The notes beneath the pieces are model-generated. The model was not told the DNA's origin, ran no database searches, and was given only the letters and a program-made list of their open reading frames with translations. Below, in pieces: positions 16,297-25,144 of a stretch of 51,622 bases of DNA (position 1 is the stretch's first letter; every line of letters starts with the position of its first letter). This DNA comes from Succinivibrionaceae bacterium (GTDB lineage Bacteria > Pseudomonadota > Gammaproteobacteria > Enterobacterales > Succinivibrionaceae). The stretch lies in assembly GCA_016284235.1 (NCBI GenBank), contig JAEEOK010000121.1:1-51622 (forward strand), given 5' to 3'. The translations under genes and the position numbers were made by a program.

Positions 16297-19086
16297 TCAG
16301 TCTGGTAGTTTGAAATCAAAATAGATGTCTTCCGGAGCAGATGAATTCATCCGAATATGAAACAGATGCGCACCATTTGCTTTTTTCGAACCCTCTATGT
16401 ATTCCATGCTTCCCTTGCCGATATAAGTAAACGGAAGTTGGATTCCGTCTTCATTATCTACTTTTCGAACAAAAATATGGATCCCTTTACTGCTCTTCAA
16501 AGCTGTTAGCGCTTCATTACCGATGTTGGCAACAGTCTCCCATTGAAAAGTATTCTTGTCTATATAGCCGTCAGCATACTTCAAATTATCCGCTGTACTG
16601 TTTGATTTGATTACTGTGACATAAGCATACACAATACCGTCATATATCTTTGTGCCAAGCATAATGTCTCTAGGATTTTTCAGAAGAAGCTGCTGAACCT
16701 GCTCCTTGCGATACCTAGCCCAGAGATGAAACACATCACCTGTACCAGTATCATCAAATTCAACATCGTATTTACCAAGACCGTATTCAATCAAATCAGT
16801 CAAATAATCATTAAACTCAACATCTAAAGCAACTCCGGCAAATGACAGAATATTATCATCAAGTCTAAAGAATTCACTTTCCAGCATAAATTTCAAAGCA
16901 TGATCAAAAGCATTCTGATCATAAATAGGAGTACGGATCTTAACATGTTGTTTGAGATCATCCAGAGTGCTTTCACCAGCCTTATGGACAAGCATTTGAA
17001 TAATGAGATACTCATACGGTCGCACGATCGGAAGCATTTCCGATACGTACTTAATAAAACTCTCTTGTAAATCACTAAAAGCAGGCAGATTATCTTCTCC
17101 AATTGCCTTCAAAAATCCAAAATAGGAAGCATTCTTACGGCCACCAATGCGTGACTGCATAAATTTAATCAAATCAGGAGCATAATCATTATTCAAATAA
17201 TCCACGTGTGCCGGATAACGAGCTGAACTGATGTACTTTTTGAAATTGTAGTAGTCCTGCTGGAGATAATTTTTGGTATTGAAATTAACATCGTTTATAT
17301 ATGAAAGTATTTCCTTTTTGCTCAGATCATCCAGATGAATTTCTACCCCGTACTGAAGTAGCCCGATACTTGAAAAATCATCGGATACCAAAGCTGAAAC
17401 AAGATTTTTCTCAACAACAAAATTTTCAGCCATGCTTCCTAAAGCAAAAGCAATCTGAACGCTTCGCTTATAATCATTACCAATAAAATCCAATACCGTA
17501 ACATACTTTTTGCCTTCACATTTACGTAATCCGCGTCCTAACTGCTGAATAAAAATTGTCTGCGAATCAGTTGGACGAAGGAACAGCACCATATTTACAC
17601 CAGGAATATCAACACCCTCATTCAAAATATCAACAGTAAATAGAATCTGTAAATCCGCATTATCATCCTGCAGATCCTTGTATGCACGAATACGTTCACC
17701 TGTTGAATTTTTACCTGTAAGATAACGGGTTTTGTAATAATCCTCCATAGCCTGCGACATACGAATAGCATGAGAGATATCCCGGCAGAATGCCAAAGCC
17801 TTAAGTTTTTGATCAGATTGCCGGTGACTCTCAATCATTCTGTATATAAAATCGCAATGCTCCTCACTTGAAAACTGTTCAACAAAGCTGTGTCCCTTGG
17901 TATTTGCAACACTATATTCAATCAATTCATCGCGAATTCCATAGTATTTGAACGGCACAACGAGACCATTGATAATAGCGTCTCTTAACCTAAGTTCATA
18001 AGGCACGTTCTGATCAAAAAGCTCAAATACATTCTCTCCATCCATGCGTTCAGGAGTCGCGGTAATACCGAGCAAAAATTGAGGTTCATAATAATTAATA
18101 ATCCTGCGGTATGTTTCTGCCGCAGCATGATGACATTCGTCAATGATGATGTAATCCCAGACATGCGGATCAAACAGTTCAAGAGAATTAGCCATCGTGA
18201 CGTTAGTTGAAAATACAAAATCAGCGTTTAGTTCTTTGCTTTCACCGTTAAAAATGCCATAGCTATGATCATTGCCCAAAACGCGTGAAAATGTTTCATA
18301 GGATTTTGTAAGGATAGAACCCTCATGAACGATGTAAAGCAATCTGTTCGGGTTAAAGTTCAGCGCATCAAAAGCCGCAAGATAAGTTTTGCCAGAACCT
18401 GCCGATGCGACAATTAAAGCTTTGGAAACACCAATTGCACGAACCCTGTTTAACTCTTTCAATGCTCGACGCTGCATATAGTTCGGCTTAATCTCTGAAT
18501 TTGCGATGTCATAGTCCATATCCCACCGCTCTATGGAATAGTAGAGTCGCGTCCTGTATTCATTAATCAACTCAAGGGATAAAGGCAAAGTACGTTTCCA
18601 AAGTGAATCGAATTCGGCTTTTGCTGCAGCATATGTCCCATTCATACCCTCACTTATAACAGACACATCCCATTCAATGTTTTTCAAAAGGGCATAAACC
18701 GTAATATTCGAAGAGCCAACTAGAAGTTCTGTTCTATCATCAAACTCGAACAAATACCCCTTGGAATGAAACCCTACAGTATTTCCTGTAATATCATGAA
18801 AGCACTCTCTATCCAATCGACAGGAAAACATGTTGGGATAATTCTCCTGCAAGCGAAGGAAAAAATGCAATGAATCCACATCTGTAAAATTTTGATACGT
18901 AGACGTGATCAGTCTTCCCTGAACACCACGGGCAAGTGCGGCTTCAAGATTTGGAGCAACAAGTTTCAAACCCGGCTTCTTAATAAAACTGACCGAAAAA
19001 TAAAAGGCTTTACACGTGTCAATGTTATGTTTTAGCTTGTCAATAAACTTGACTTCGCTGTAATTTGTATAAAACTCTGTAACCAT
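16297..19086 (-). CDS. PLD-like nuclease / SF2 helicase / DUF3427 protein
   Basis: A 929-residue multidomain protein. Residues 1-180 are a phospholipase-D-like nuclease half-site with GFHSKGYLFEF (His107, Lys109) and LLVGSSNIT. Residues 200-560 are a superfamily-2 helicase: Q-motif-like NYMQRRAL, Walker A ASAGSGKT (Lys233), DECH (316-319), ITATP (341-345), and motif VI in QQLGRGLRKCEGK. The C-terminus (about 770-929) matches DUF3427, ending FTYIGKGSMEYIEGSKKANG. This architecture occurs in proteins linked to restriction-like phage defence. No methylase or partner adjoins it; the methylase-like gene lies 8 kb away. The gene is AT-richer than its housekeeping neighbours and flanked by AT-rich non-coding DNA, consistent with transfer. 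Confidence 0.85.
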   Translation of the reverse strand: MVTEFYTNYSEVKFIDKLKHNIDTCKAFYFSVSFIKKPGLKLVAPNLEAALARGVQGRLITSTYQNFTDVDSLHFFLRLQENYPNMFSCRLDRECFHDITGNTVGFHSKGYLFEFDDRTELLVGSSNITVYALLKNIEWDVSVISEGMNGTYAAAKAEFDSLWKRTLPLSLELINEYRTRLYYSIERWDMDYDIANSEIKPNYMQRRALKELNRVRAIGVSKALIVASAGSGKTYLAAFDALNFNPNRLLYIVHEGSILTKSYETFSRVLGNDHSYGIFNGESKELNADFVFSTNVTMANSLELFDPHVWDYIIIDECHHAAAETYRRIINYYEPQFLLGITATPERMDGENVFELFDQNVPYELRLRDAIINGLVVPFKYYGIRDELIEYSVANTKGHSFVEQFSSEEHCDFIYRMIESHRQSDQKLKALAFCRDISHAIRMSQAMEDYYKTRYLTGKNSTGERIRAYKDLQDDNADLQILFTVDILNEGVDIPGVNMVLFLRPTDSQTIFIQQLGRGLRKCEGKKYVTVLDFIGNDYKRSVQIAFALGSMAENFVVEKNLVSALVSDDFSSIGLLQYGVEIHLDDLSKKEILSYINDVNFNTKNYLQQDYYNFKKYISSARYPAHVDYLNNDYAPDLIKFMQSRIGGRKNASYFGFLKAIGEDNLPAFSDLQESFIKYVSEMLPIVRPYEYLIIQMLVHKAGESTLDDLKQHVKIRTPIYDQNAFDHALKFMLESEFFRLDDNILSFAGVALDVEFNDYLTDLIEYGLGKYDVEFDDTGTGDVFHLWARYRKEQVQQLLLKNPRDIMLGTKIYDGIVYAYVTVIKSNSTADNLKYADGYIDKNTFQWETVANIGNEALTALKSSKGIHIFVRKVDNEDGIQLPFTYIGKGSMEYIEGSKKANGAHLFHIRMNSSAPEDIYFDFKLPD

Positions 19087-19850
19087 CTAAAACTAACCAC
19101 ATTGTTTTGCGATTCATTAGATCATCGCCAAATCAAAAAATGACACAAAATCTTTCTCAATAAATTTTTTTATAACTCGATGATGCAAAAGATGAAAAAA
19201 GCGAAACAGCGACAATAGACTTTTTTTCAACAATAAACAGGAAATTTATATCGATCCTTCTGAAATTTTATCGCAGTTAAAATTTCAAACAGATAAAAAT
19301 CACGTTGAACACTCTAAATTTGGAGGTAATATCAAAAAATCATTCGCAATTTCATGATAAACGAGTTGTTTCGTCAAAAATCAGCTTCAATCCCCACTGC
19401 TAAAATCTGTGTTCCGCAGCTAAATTGTAAAAAAATTCTCCCAACACCTTGTATTTACTGTCATTCACTAGGTTTTAAAAATTAGAATTATATGAGCAAA
19501 AAAAAACTGTTCCTGATGACATTTTCCAGATATTGCTGCCGATACTCCGTCCTTGAAAGAGTTCTGATTTTAAATTTTTCCGCAGTTGTTCAATCATTGA
19601 AACCGGATCCAGTGTCCTATTCATCAGGATATTGAGGAGATCTGACTGATCAGAATCATTATTGTCGGTCTCACCGTATTTACCTTTGATGTTTCTAAGA
19701 CAGTCTCTGCGTTTGACTTTTTCGGTTCTAAGGTATACGCATTGCTGTTTATCCAGATTGAAAATTTCTCAGCAATTTTTCTCAGTGTATCCGTCAGAGC
19801 AGACATATCGGCAAAAAAAACTGATGGTGCTGTCGTTCATATTGATCCGA
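19087..19850. other. AT-rich non-coding stretch upstream of the helicase gene
   Basis: About 760 very AT-rich bases between the helicase gene and a transposase relic. It contains a hairpin at 19261 and no supported gene. A 60-codon minus-strand frame at 19624-19806 has no start signal or recognisable protein. The helicase promoter should lie at about 19090-19200. Confidence 0.5.
19261..19287. repeat. AT-rich 10-bp inverted repeat
   Basis: TGAAATTTTA (19261-19270) and TAAAATTTCA (19278-19287) are exact reverse complements around TCGCAGT. There is no T-tract, so it is not an obvious terminator. It could be an operator or an element-end relic; a CGCAGTTAAAAT string recurs near 19856 next to the transposase relic. 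Confidence 0.6.
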
Positions 19851-19898
19851 CATTTCGCAGTTAAAATGGACATTTCACTTAGTAATCCGGATATTTTT

Positions 19899-21590
19899 TT
19901 AAATAAAAAATCTGTATATTTCCTTCCAATCTTCTCCAAGAGCTTCTACTACTGTTTGCTGATCCATGGTTAAATTACAGCTTCCTATCAGTTTACCATC
20001 CGCAAAAAATCTTCCGGTGGCTCTCATATCGAAAATCATCAGTATCCACCGCTTTGTAGGATTTGAAATCTGTTTGCCTGTCTGGTGCGATACTGTCATT
20101 TTCTTTTCTTTAAGATTTTTCCTGAGCAGGTATTCTGTCGCTGAATACACAAATAACGTGGTCACCATTACCATCTGCAATGCCTCGATACGTTCCTGTG
20201 TTTTCAGAAATATGGAGTCATCAAAAAATTCCGGATCTTTCAGAAATCTGAACCCTCTTTCCACTCTCTGCTGCGATTTGTAGCCGTCAAGAAGTTCCTC
20301 CATGGTCCAGTTACGCTTTGTATCATTAGTTGCTATGACAAAGCATCCTGCTTCCTTTTTTCTCGCTCTACAGCTTCATTATTCAGCTTTGCTTCAGCAT
20401 TTATCCGGTACACTGTGCTGTCTGGCTCAGCATCTTCCTTCCTGCGGCCGGACTTGCTGAAATGTTTTTCTTCAGTTATTTTCGGATCACCATTTAGAAG
20501 ACAGTAACAGGAATGCTTTTTCTCTATCTTCTGTAATGCTTTCCCGGCATCCGGACAGCAGCTGAAATTCTTTCACTCCAGTTTCTTCAGTTCTGCTTCA
20601 AAAGATTTCAGTTCCTTATCAGCCCTTCTGTCTATCGTTTTACCTTCCCTTTCCATGGCTGCATCACTTTTCACTACCAGAATTTCTGAGGTACATCCGC
20701 ATAGGAGAAATCATACATTCTGCCACTGTATTGCTCCCGTATCGGTTCAAAACCTTCTGCATTTGCCTGCTTTATCTTTCCTTCAACTTCCTTTATTTTT
20801 GACGGTGCTCTGGTTATGAACTTTATCCGGTTTTCCCTGGTGACATAGATATCCTTAAGATTTTCTGCCGTGTATAACGCCGCATCACATACCAGATACG
20901 GCGACTTCACTCCGTTTTTCAGTGATTTCAGCAGCGATTCCACCTCGTTTAATGATTTTGCAAACCCGTCGCTGTCATTGATATTCCCGTTCTGTGGCTT
21001 CATGAATAACGATATACCAGCCTGGTTCTCTACTATCATCTGCATCATTACCTGCGGCAATTCCGTATGTGCGGCACGTGAATATCCCTGTACCATCTTC
21101 ACAGGTTCTTTTTTATTTGCTTCCGTCTTTCCGGTGATGCTTACTCTGACCGGCTCTTCATTATATTTGTCACCGTGCAGGTGGAAAGATGTACTGTCCA
21201 GATAGATAAAATCGGGCTTGTATCCAAGCTTTTCCATTGCCTAATTTCCAAACTCCAGAAAGAATTTCTCTACTCCATATTCATACAGGGCATCAAGCAT
21301 TCTTCCCAGAGAGTCATCATTAACCTTACTGATATCAAAATTATCCCCGAACAGTACCTGGGTATCAGCTCCATAAAAAAAAATTACTGAACAGGTACAT
21401 CGGCTTTGCGGTGAAACCAAGAGCATTGATTATCATGCACATCAGAAGCATACCGTTTGACAATTCTGTCGGATTATCGGAGGTTTTCGTCAGCCGCTCG
21501 TTGGTGAAATTTACTATATCGAAATAATTACATGTTCCCCCACCAAACCGAACTGATCCGTTCTTAAAATATAAATTCCTGCGTCATTGC
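19899..21590 (-). pseudogene. Broken IS1634-type transposase
   Basis: Successive minus-strand fragments in different frames reconstruct one transposase. The N-terminal part (about 21590-21241) gives NPTELSNGMLLMCMIINALGF and LDALYEYGVEKFFLEF. The middle (21237-20674) gives FIYLDSTSFHLHGDKYNEE (first catalytic Asp) and LVCDAALYTAENL (second). The C-terminal part (20303-19899) gives YKSQQRVERGFRFLKDPEF (catalytic Glu region) and IEALQMVMVTTLFVYSATEYLL. Frames are interrupted at about 21540, 21390, 21240 (in-frame TAG) and between 20674 and 20303. It cannot make an active enzyme. It belongs to the IS1634/DUF4277-type group, a different subgroup from the intact element at 60-2084. Confidence 0.85.
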
Positions 21591-21859
21591 TCATTTTAAA
21601 ATTCCGAAGTTAAACTTTAATTATTTGATCAAAAGTCAAATTCTTCTGCAATATTCTTACTTAAACGTGATCCCCGGTTTGAAATTTTGAAACTGGCGTT
21701 TTTGACTGCGGAACGCCAGATACAGTTTTCAGACACTGATGAAAGGTGGAGGCAGAAACGGACTGAGGCAATCATAATGATCAGCTGCAGTCGGTATACA
21801 AATACCGCTCCAACAGCCCAGATCACATCCTGTGCCAGAAAGCACAGTCCCGCCAGTTA

Positions 21860-23257
21860 TCAGAAATGGGAAATATACCCCATAATCAGAATAATACTGA
21901 TAAGGAAGGTAAGGCAGTATTTGTAATAAAACTTCAGAAATCTTATCTTCCTTGAAGTCATATCAACATTTTTTCCCCACATCATTTCAGCCACATATCC
22001 GTCCCAGTTCCAGCCCTTTCTGCTGATACAGAAAATAACCATAAACAGCGCTCCCAGCGGAAGCAGATTATTGCTGAGGATAAAATCCAGAAAATCCAGA
22101 ATGCAGGAGCTACCGCCTAAAGGATGAAAATCAGCCCAGACATTAAATCCGAGAATTGTCGGAACACCTGCAAGCACCAGCATAAAGAAAGTCAGAATTG
22201 CGGATGAAGATCTTCTCATGCCGAAAAGATCAATATTGTCGGCGATTATTCCTTCAATTACAGTTATGAGAGTTGTAAGAGCGGCAATTGTCAGAAAAAC
22301 AAAGAAGAGGCCTCCGAATATTTGACCATTCGCCATCCTGTTGAAAAGATTGAGAAGAGTCTGAAATATCAGAGTCGGTCCCTGATCCGGCTGAACACCG
22401 AAAGAGAAGCATACAGGAAAAATTATGAGACCGGCAAAAAAGGCAACCAGCGTATCAAGTCCGGCAATCAGCGACGCATCCTTAAGAAGTGAATGCTTTT
22501 TACCGATGTAGGATCCGAAAATAGATATGCATCCTATTCCGATACTCAGAGAGAAGAAAACCTGGTTCATGGCATCATTGATGACACGCCACCAGCCTAC
22601 CTTTGCGATATTATCAAGATTCGGCATCAGATAAAAATCGATACCCTTTGAAGCCCCGTCCAGAGTAAAGGAATATCCCACAAGAAACAGCATCAGAGCC
22701 AGCATGCCGAACATGGCAGGCTTTGTAATCTTCTCTACACCGCTCCTGACACCCTTGTAGCAGATAAGACATGAAACAAAAAGAACAGCCAGCATACAGA
22801 AAAACTGATCTGTCGGATTTGAAAGAAGTTTTCCGAACTGATTGGAAACCTCAGTTTCACTCATGCCGATGATATCACCCTGAAAAATTCTACCGGCATA
22901 GAAAAGCAGCCAGCCGGTAATCACGCTGTAGAAAGACAGAAGCACGTACTTTCCCAGAATGGCAATAAGGGAAATAATATTCCACCGCCTGGTACCTGGA
23001 GTCAGCACTCTAAAGGCTGTAGACACGCTCTGGCAGGATGCCCTGCCGATAGCAAGTTCAATAGTCATCAGCGGAAGACCGAGCAGAATGAGAAATAAAA
23101 AATAAAAAAGACAGAAAATAGCACCTCCGGACTGACCGGCAACATAAGGAAACCTCCATACATTGCCCAGCCCCACAGAGCAGCCCGCCGCCACAAGAAT
23201 AAATCCAAGATGGGAGGCAAAAGAAGCTCTGCCCGTCTTCTCATCTAATTCAGACAT
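21860..23257 (-). CDS. Sodium-dependent transporter, NSS/SNF family
   Basis: A 465-residue inner-membrane symporter of the neurotransmitter:sodium symporter family. The hallmark first helix reads LGFILVAAGCSVGLGNVWRF (about residues 17-36) and includes the unwound Na+-binding GNVWRFPY. The next helices read GGAIFCLFYFLFLILLGLPL and MTIELAIGR. Later helices include VFFSLSIGIGCISIFGSYIG and TLVAFFAGLIIFPVCFSFG. About 11-12 segments are present, close to the bacterial LeuT/MhsT length. The substrate is probably an amino acid but cannot be read from sequence. No strong ribosome-binding site was seen. It is monocistronic, downstream of metF on the same strand but 210 bases away. Confidence 0.92.
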   Translation of the reverse strand: MSELDEKTGRASFASHLGFILVAAGCSVGLGNVWRFPYVAGQSGGAIFCLFYFLFLILLGLPLMTIELAIGRASCQSVSTAFRVLTPGTRRWNIISLIAILGKYVLLSFYSVITGWLLFYAGRIFQGDIIGMSETEVSNQFGKLLSNPTDQFFCMLAVLFVSCLICYKGVRSGVEKITKPAMFGMLALMLFLVGYSFTLDGASKGIDFYLMPNLDNIAKVGWWRVINDAMNQVFFSLSIGIGCISIFGSYIGKKHSLLKDASLIAGLDTLVAFFAGLIIFPVCFSFGVQPDQGPTLIFQTLLNLFNRMANGQIFGGLFFVFLTIAALTTLITVIEGIIADNIDLFGMRRSSSAILTFFMLVLAGVPTILGFNVWADFHPLGGSSCILDFLDFILSNNLLPLGALFMVIFCISRKGWNWDGYVAEMMWGKNVDMTSRKIRFLKFYYKYCLTFLISIILIMGYISHF

Positions 23258-23467
23258 AAAAAAAACACCGATAACAAATGAAAAAAGCCACCGTCAAATT
23301 AAAGCGGCAGCACCTGCGGAAAAAAATTTCCGGCAGTCACGAAAAAGCTCCTGCCGGCACACAATCCGGCGATTCAGTTTTAAAGTGCACTGTCAGTGCA
23401 TCAGATCCCCGGATGCTCGAACATAAATCTGAAAATGCAGAGATCTGTACAAAGTACGTACAGCAGA

Positions 23468-24337
23468 TCAGACTCTTCCAATAACAGCCTTAACAGATCC
23501 GTATATTCTTGCAGCCACAGCTGGATTGTTCATAGTGTACAGATGAATTCCGTCAACGCCGTGGGCGACAAGATCAATAACCTGATCTACAGCATATGCA
23601 CATCCGATCTCAAACATCGCATCAGGATTATCACTGAACTTGTTCATCACGCAGCAGAATTTTTCTGGAAGCGATGCCTTGCACAGCTGAACCATGCGTT
23701 CAATCTGGCGGGAATTGATAACAGGCATAATACCGGCCTCCACCGGAACATCAATTCCGGCACTTCTGATCCTGTCCATGAAATCATAGAAGGTTTTATT
23801 TGAAAAAAACAGCTGACTTATCAGACCGTCAACACCGGATTCAACCTTTTGCTTCAGATAATGAATGTCTGACTCCCAGTCCGGAGAATCCGGATGCTTT
23901 TCAGGATAGCAGGCCGCATAAACCTTAAAATCGCTGAAATCATCAAAAGAATGAATGAATCTGACAAGTTCATCCGCATGCTTGAACTCACCCTGTGGAA
24001 TACTGCCGTCGGCTGGAAGATCACCTCTGAGCGCAAGAATTTTATTAACTCCCACATTTTTGAATGCTCTGAGCTGCTGTTCGGCATCAGCTTTTGTAAG
24101 AGCTATGCACGGCATATGCGCCACGGCATCCATGTCATAATGATTTTTTACAGCATTGACTATTTCCACAGTCTGACTGCCCTGACTGATACCGCCTGCA
24201 CCGTAAGTGACACTGATGAAATCAGGCTTCAGCTTTTTCAAATCCGCCAGCGTGCAGTAGATTGAAGAGATATTTGCAGTACGGCGCGGAGGAAATATTT
24301 CAAAAGTCCAACCGGTTTTTTTATTATCCTGTGACAT
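23468..24337 (-). CDS. metF: Methylenetetrahydrofolate reductase
   Basis: Reduces 5,10-methylene-THF to 5-methyl-THF with FAD, supplying methyl groups for methionine synthesis. The 289-residue TIM-barrel matches MetF length. Motifs are TFEIFPPR (catalytic Glu, about residue 13), FISVTYGAGGISQGSQTVEI, MPCIALTKADAEQQL, ILALRGDLPADG (FAD-binding region), GLISQLFFSNKTFYDFM and the C-terminal GVDGIHLYTMNN. It is transcribed away from the secreted-protein gene at 24546. I looked for MetJ-type AGACGTCT repeats upstream and saw none. Confidence 0.95.
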   Translation of the reverse strand: MSQDNKKTGWTFEIFPPRRTANISSIYCTLADLKKLKPDFISVTYGAGGISQGSQTVEIVNAVKNHYDMDAVAHMPCIALTKADAEQQLRAFKNVGVNKILALRGDLPADGSIPQGEFKHADELVRFIHSFDDFSDFKVYAACYPEKHPDSPDWESDIHYLKQKVESGVDGLISQLFFSNKTFYDFMDRIRSAGIDVPVEAGIMPVINSRQIERMVQLCKASLPEKFCCVMNKFSDNPDAMFEIGCAYAVDQVIDLVAHGVDGIHLYTMNNPAVAARIYGSVKAVIGRV

Positions 24338-24474
24338 TTATTACTTATTCCGTTCTTTCCTTTGCAGACAAAGGATAAAAAAATAAAAACTAGAGTACAT
24401 CTTACACGACCGCCGGAAGAAAATCAGCAGGCAGATCAGGATACCGCAGTCAGTTTAACAGAAACAATCGCTGT

Positions 24475-24503
24475 CTGCAGGTCCCGCAGCCTTATGATAT
24501 AAT
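24475..24503 (+). promoter_or_regulatory. Extended -10 promoter of the 168-residue secreted protein gene
   Basis: TATAAT at 24498-24503 is preceded by TG-A (extended -10), with a poor -35 region 17 bases upstream. It reads towards the ATG at 24546, giving a leader of about 35 bases. Confidence 0.6.
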
Positions 24504-24545
24504 CTGCATTCAATAAAACTTGAACAGGCACCGGGGAGACATGAT

Positions 24546-25052
24546 ATGAAAATTATAAACAAATCTTTACTTGCAGTCGCTTTGTTTTTTTTAACAGGTG
24601 CAGCATCTGCAGAAAAGCCGAATGTATGGTTTACCGGTTCAGGTCAGGGTTTTACTGAATATCTGATTACAAACGGAGATGTAAAGGTAAACATTTCATG
24701 CAACTATGCATCAATGCCAAGTTTTGATCACGGAATATTCATAACCAGGTACAACCCGAAAACAAAAACTGACGAGGAAATTTTTACATTCAGAGACAAC
24801 ACCGGAGACGGAGAGTTCATAATCGACGGAATTTCCTATTTTCCATCTTCGCCGACTGATAACAAATTCAGCTCGGGAGAATGGAGGAGATTCACGGAGG
24901 CAATGTCCGCAGCCAAAAAATTTGAACTAAAAATAAAAGATAAGACCATCGGAATTTTCACACCCCAGGGCAAGAGCATCAGAGAGGTTGCTTCGGAAAT
25001 GAAGGACTGCAAGGATATGATCACCCTGCGCAACACCATATTCAAGGAATAG
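24546..25052 (+). CDS. Secreted periplasmic hypothetical protein
   Basis: A 168-residue protein with a clean signal peptide (MKIINKSLLAVALFFLTGAA, cleavage after ASA, about residue 22). The mature part is beta-rich and contains two cysteines (NISCNYA and MKDCKD) that could form a disulfide. VNISCNYASMPSFDHGIFIT and a C-terminal helix (GKSIREVASEMKDCKDMI) are its most distinctive stretches. The layout resembles small exported proteins that bind or inhibit host or envelope factors, but I recognise no family. GGGGAG lies before the ATG. The Sel1-repeat gene follows 92 bases later on the same strand and may be co-transcribed. Confidence 0.7.
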   Translation: MKIINKSLLAVALFFLTGAASAEKPNVWFTGSGQGFTEYLITNGDVKVNISCNYASMPSFDHGIFITRYNPKTKTDEEIFTFRDNTGDGEFIIDGISYFPSSPTDNKFSSGEWRRFTEAMSAAKKFELKIKDKTIGIFTPQGKSIREVASEMKDCKDMITLRNTIFKE

Positions 25053-25144
25053 GCTGACGTCACGATCTGATAAAGACACCGGAAATCCGAAAAACAGCAG
25101 TAAAAGAACGGTCAGAGACACTCAGGAATACTAGAGAAAGGTAT

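Noticed and set aside
21676-21708. Plus-strand hairpin with T-run (CCGGTTT/AAACTGG)
   Set aside because: No plus-strand gene ends here, and the stem has a wobble pair. It lies between a transposase relic and the transporter end.
24338-24545. MetJ operator upstream of metF
   Set aside because: No tandem AGACGTCT-like boxes were visible.
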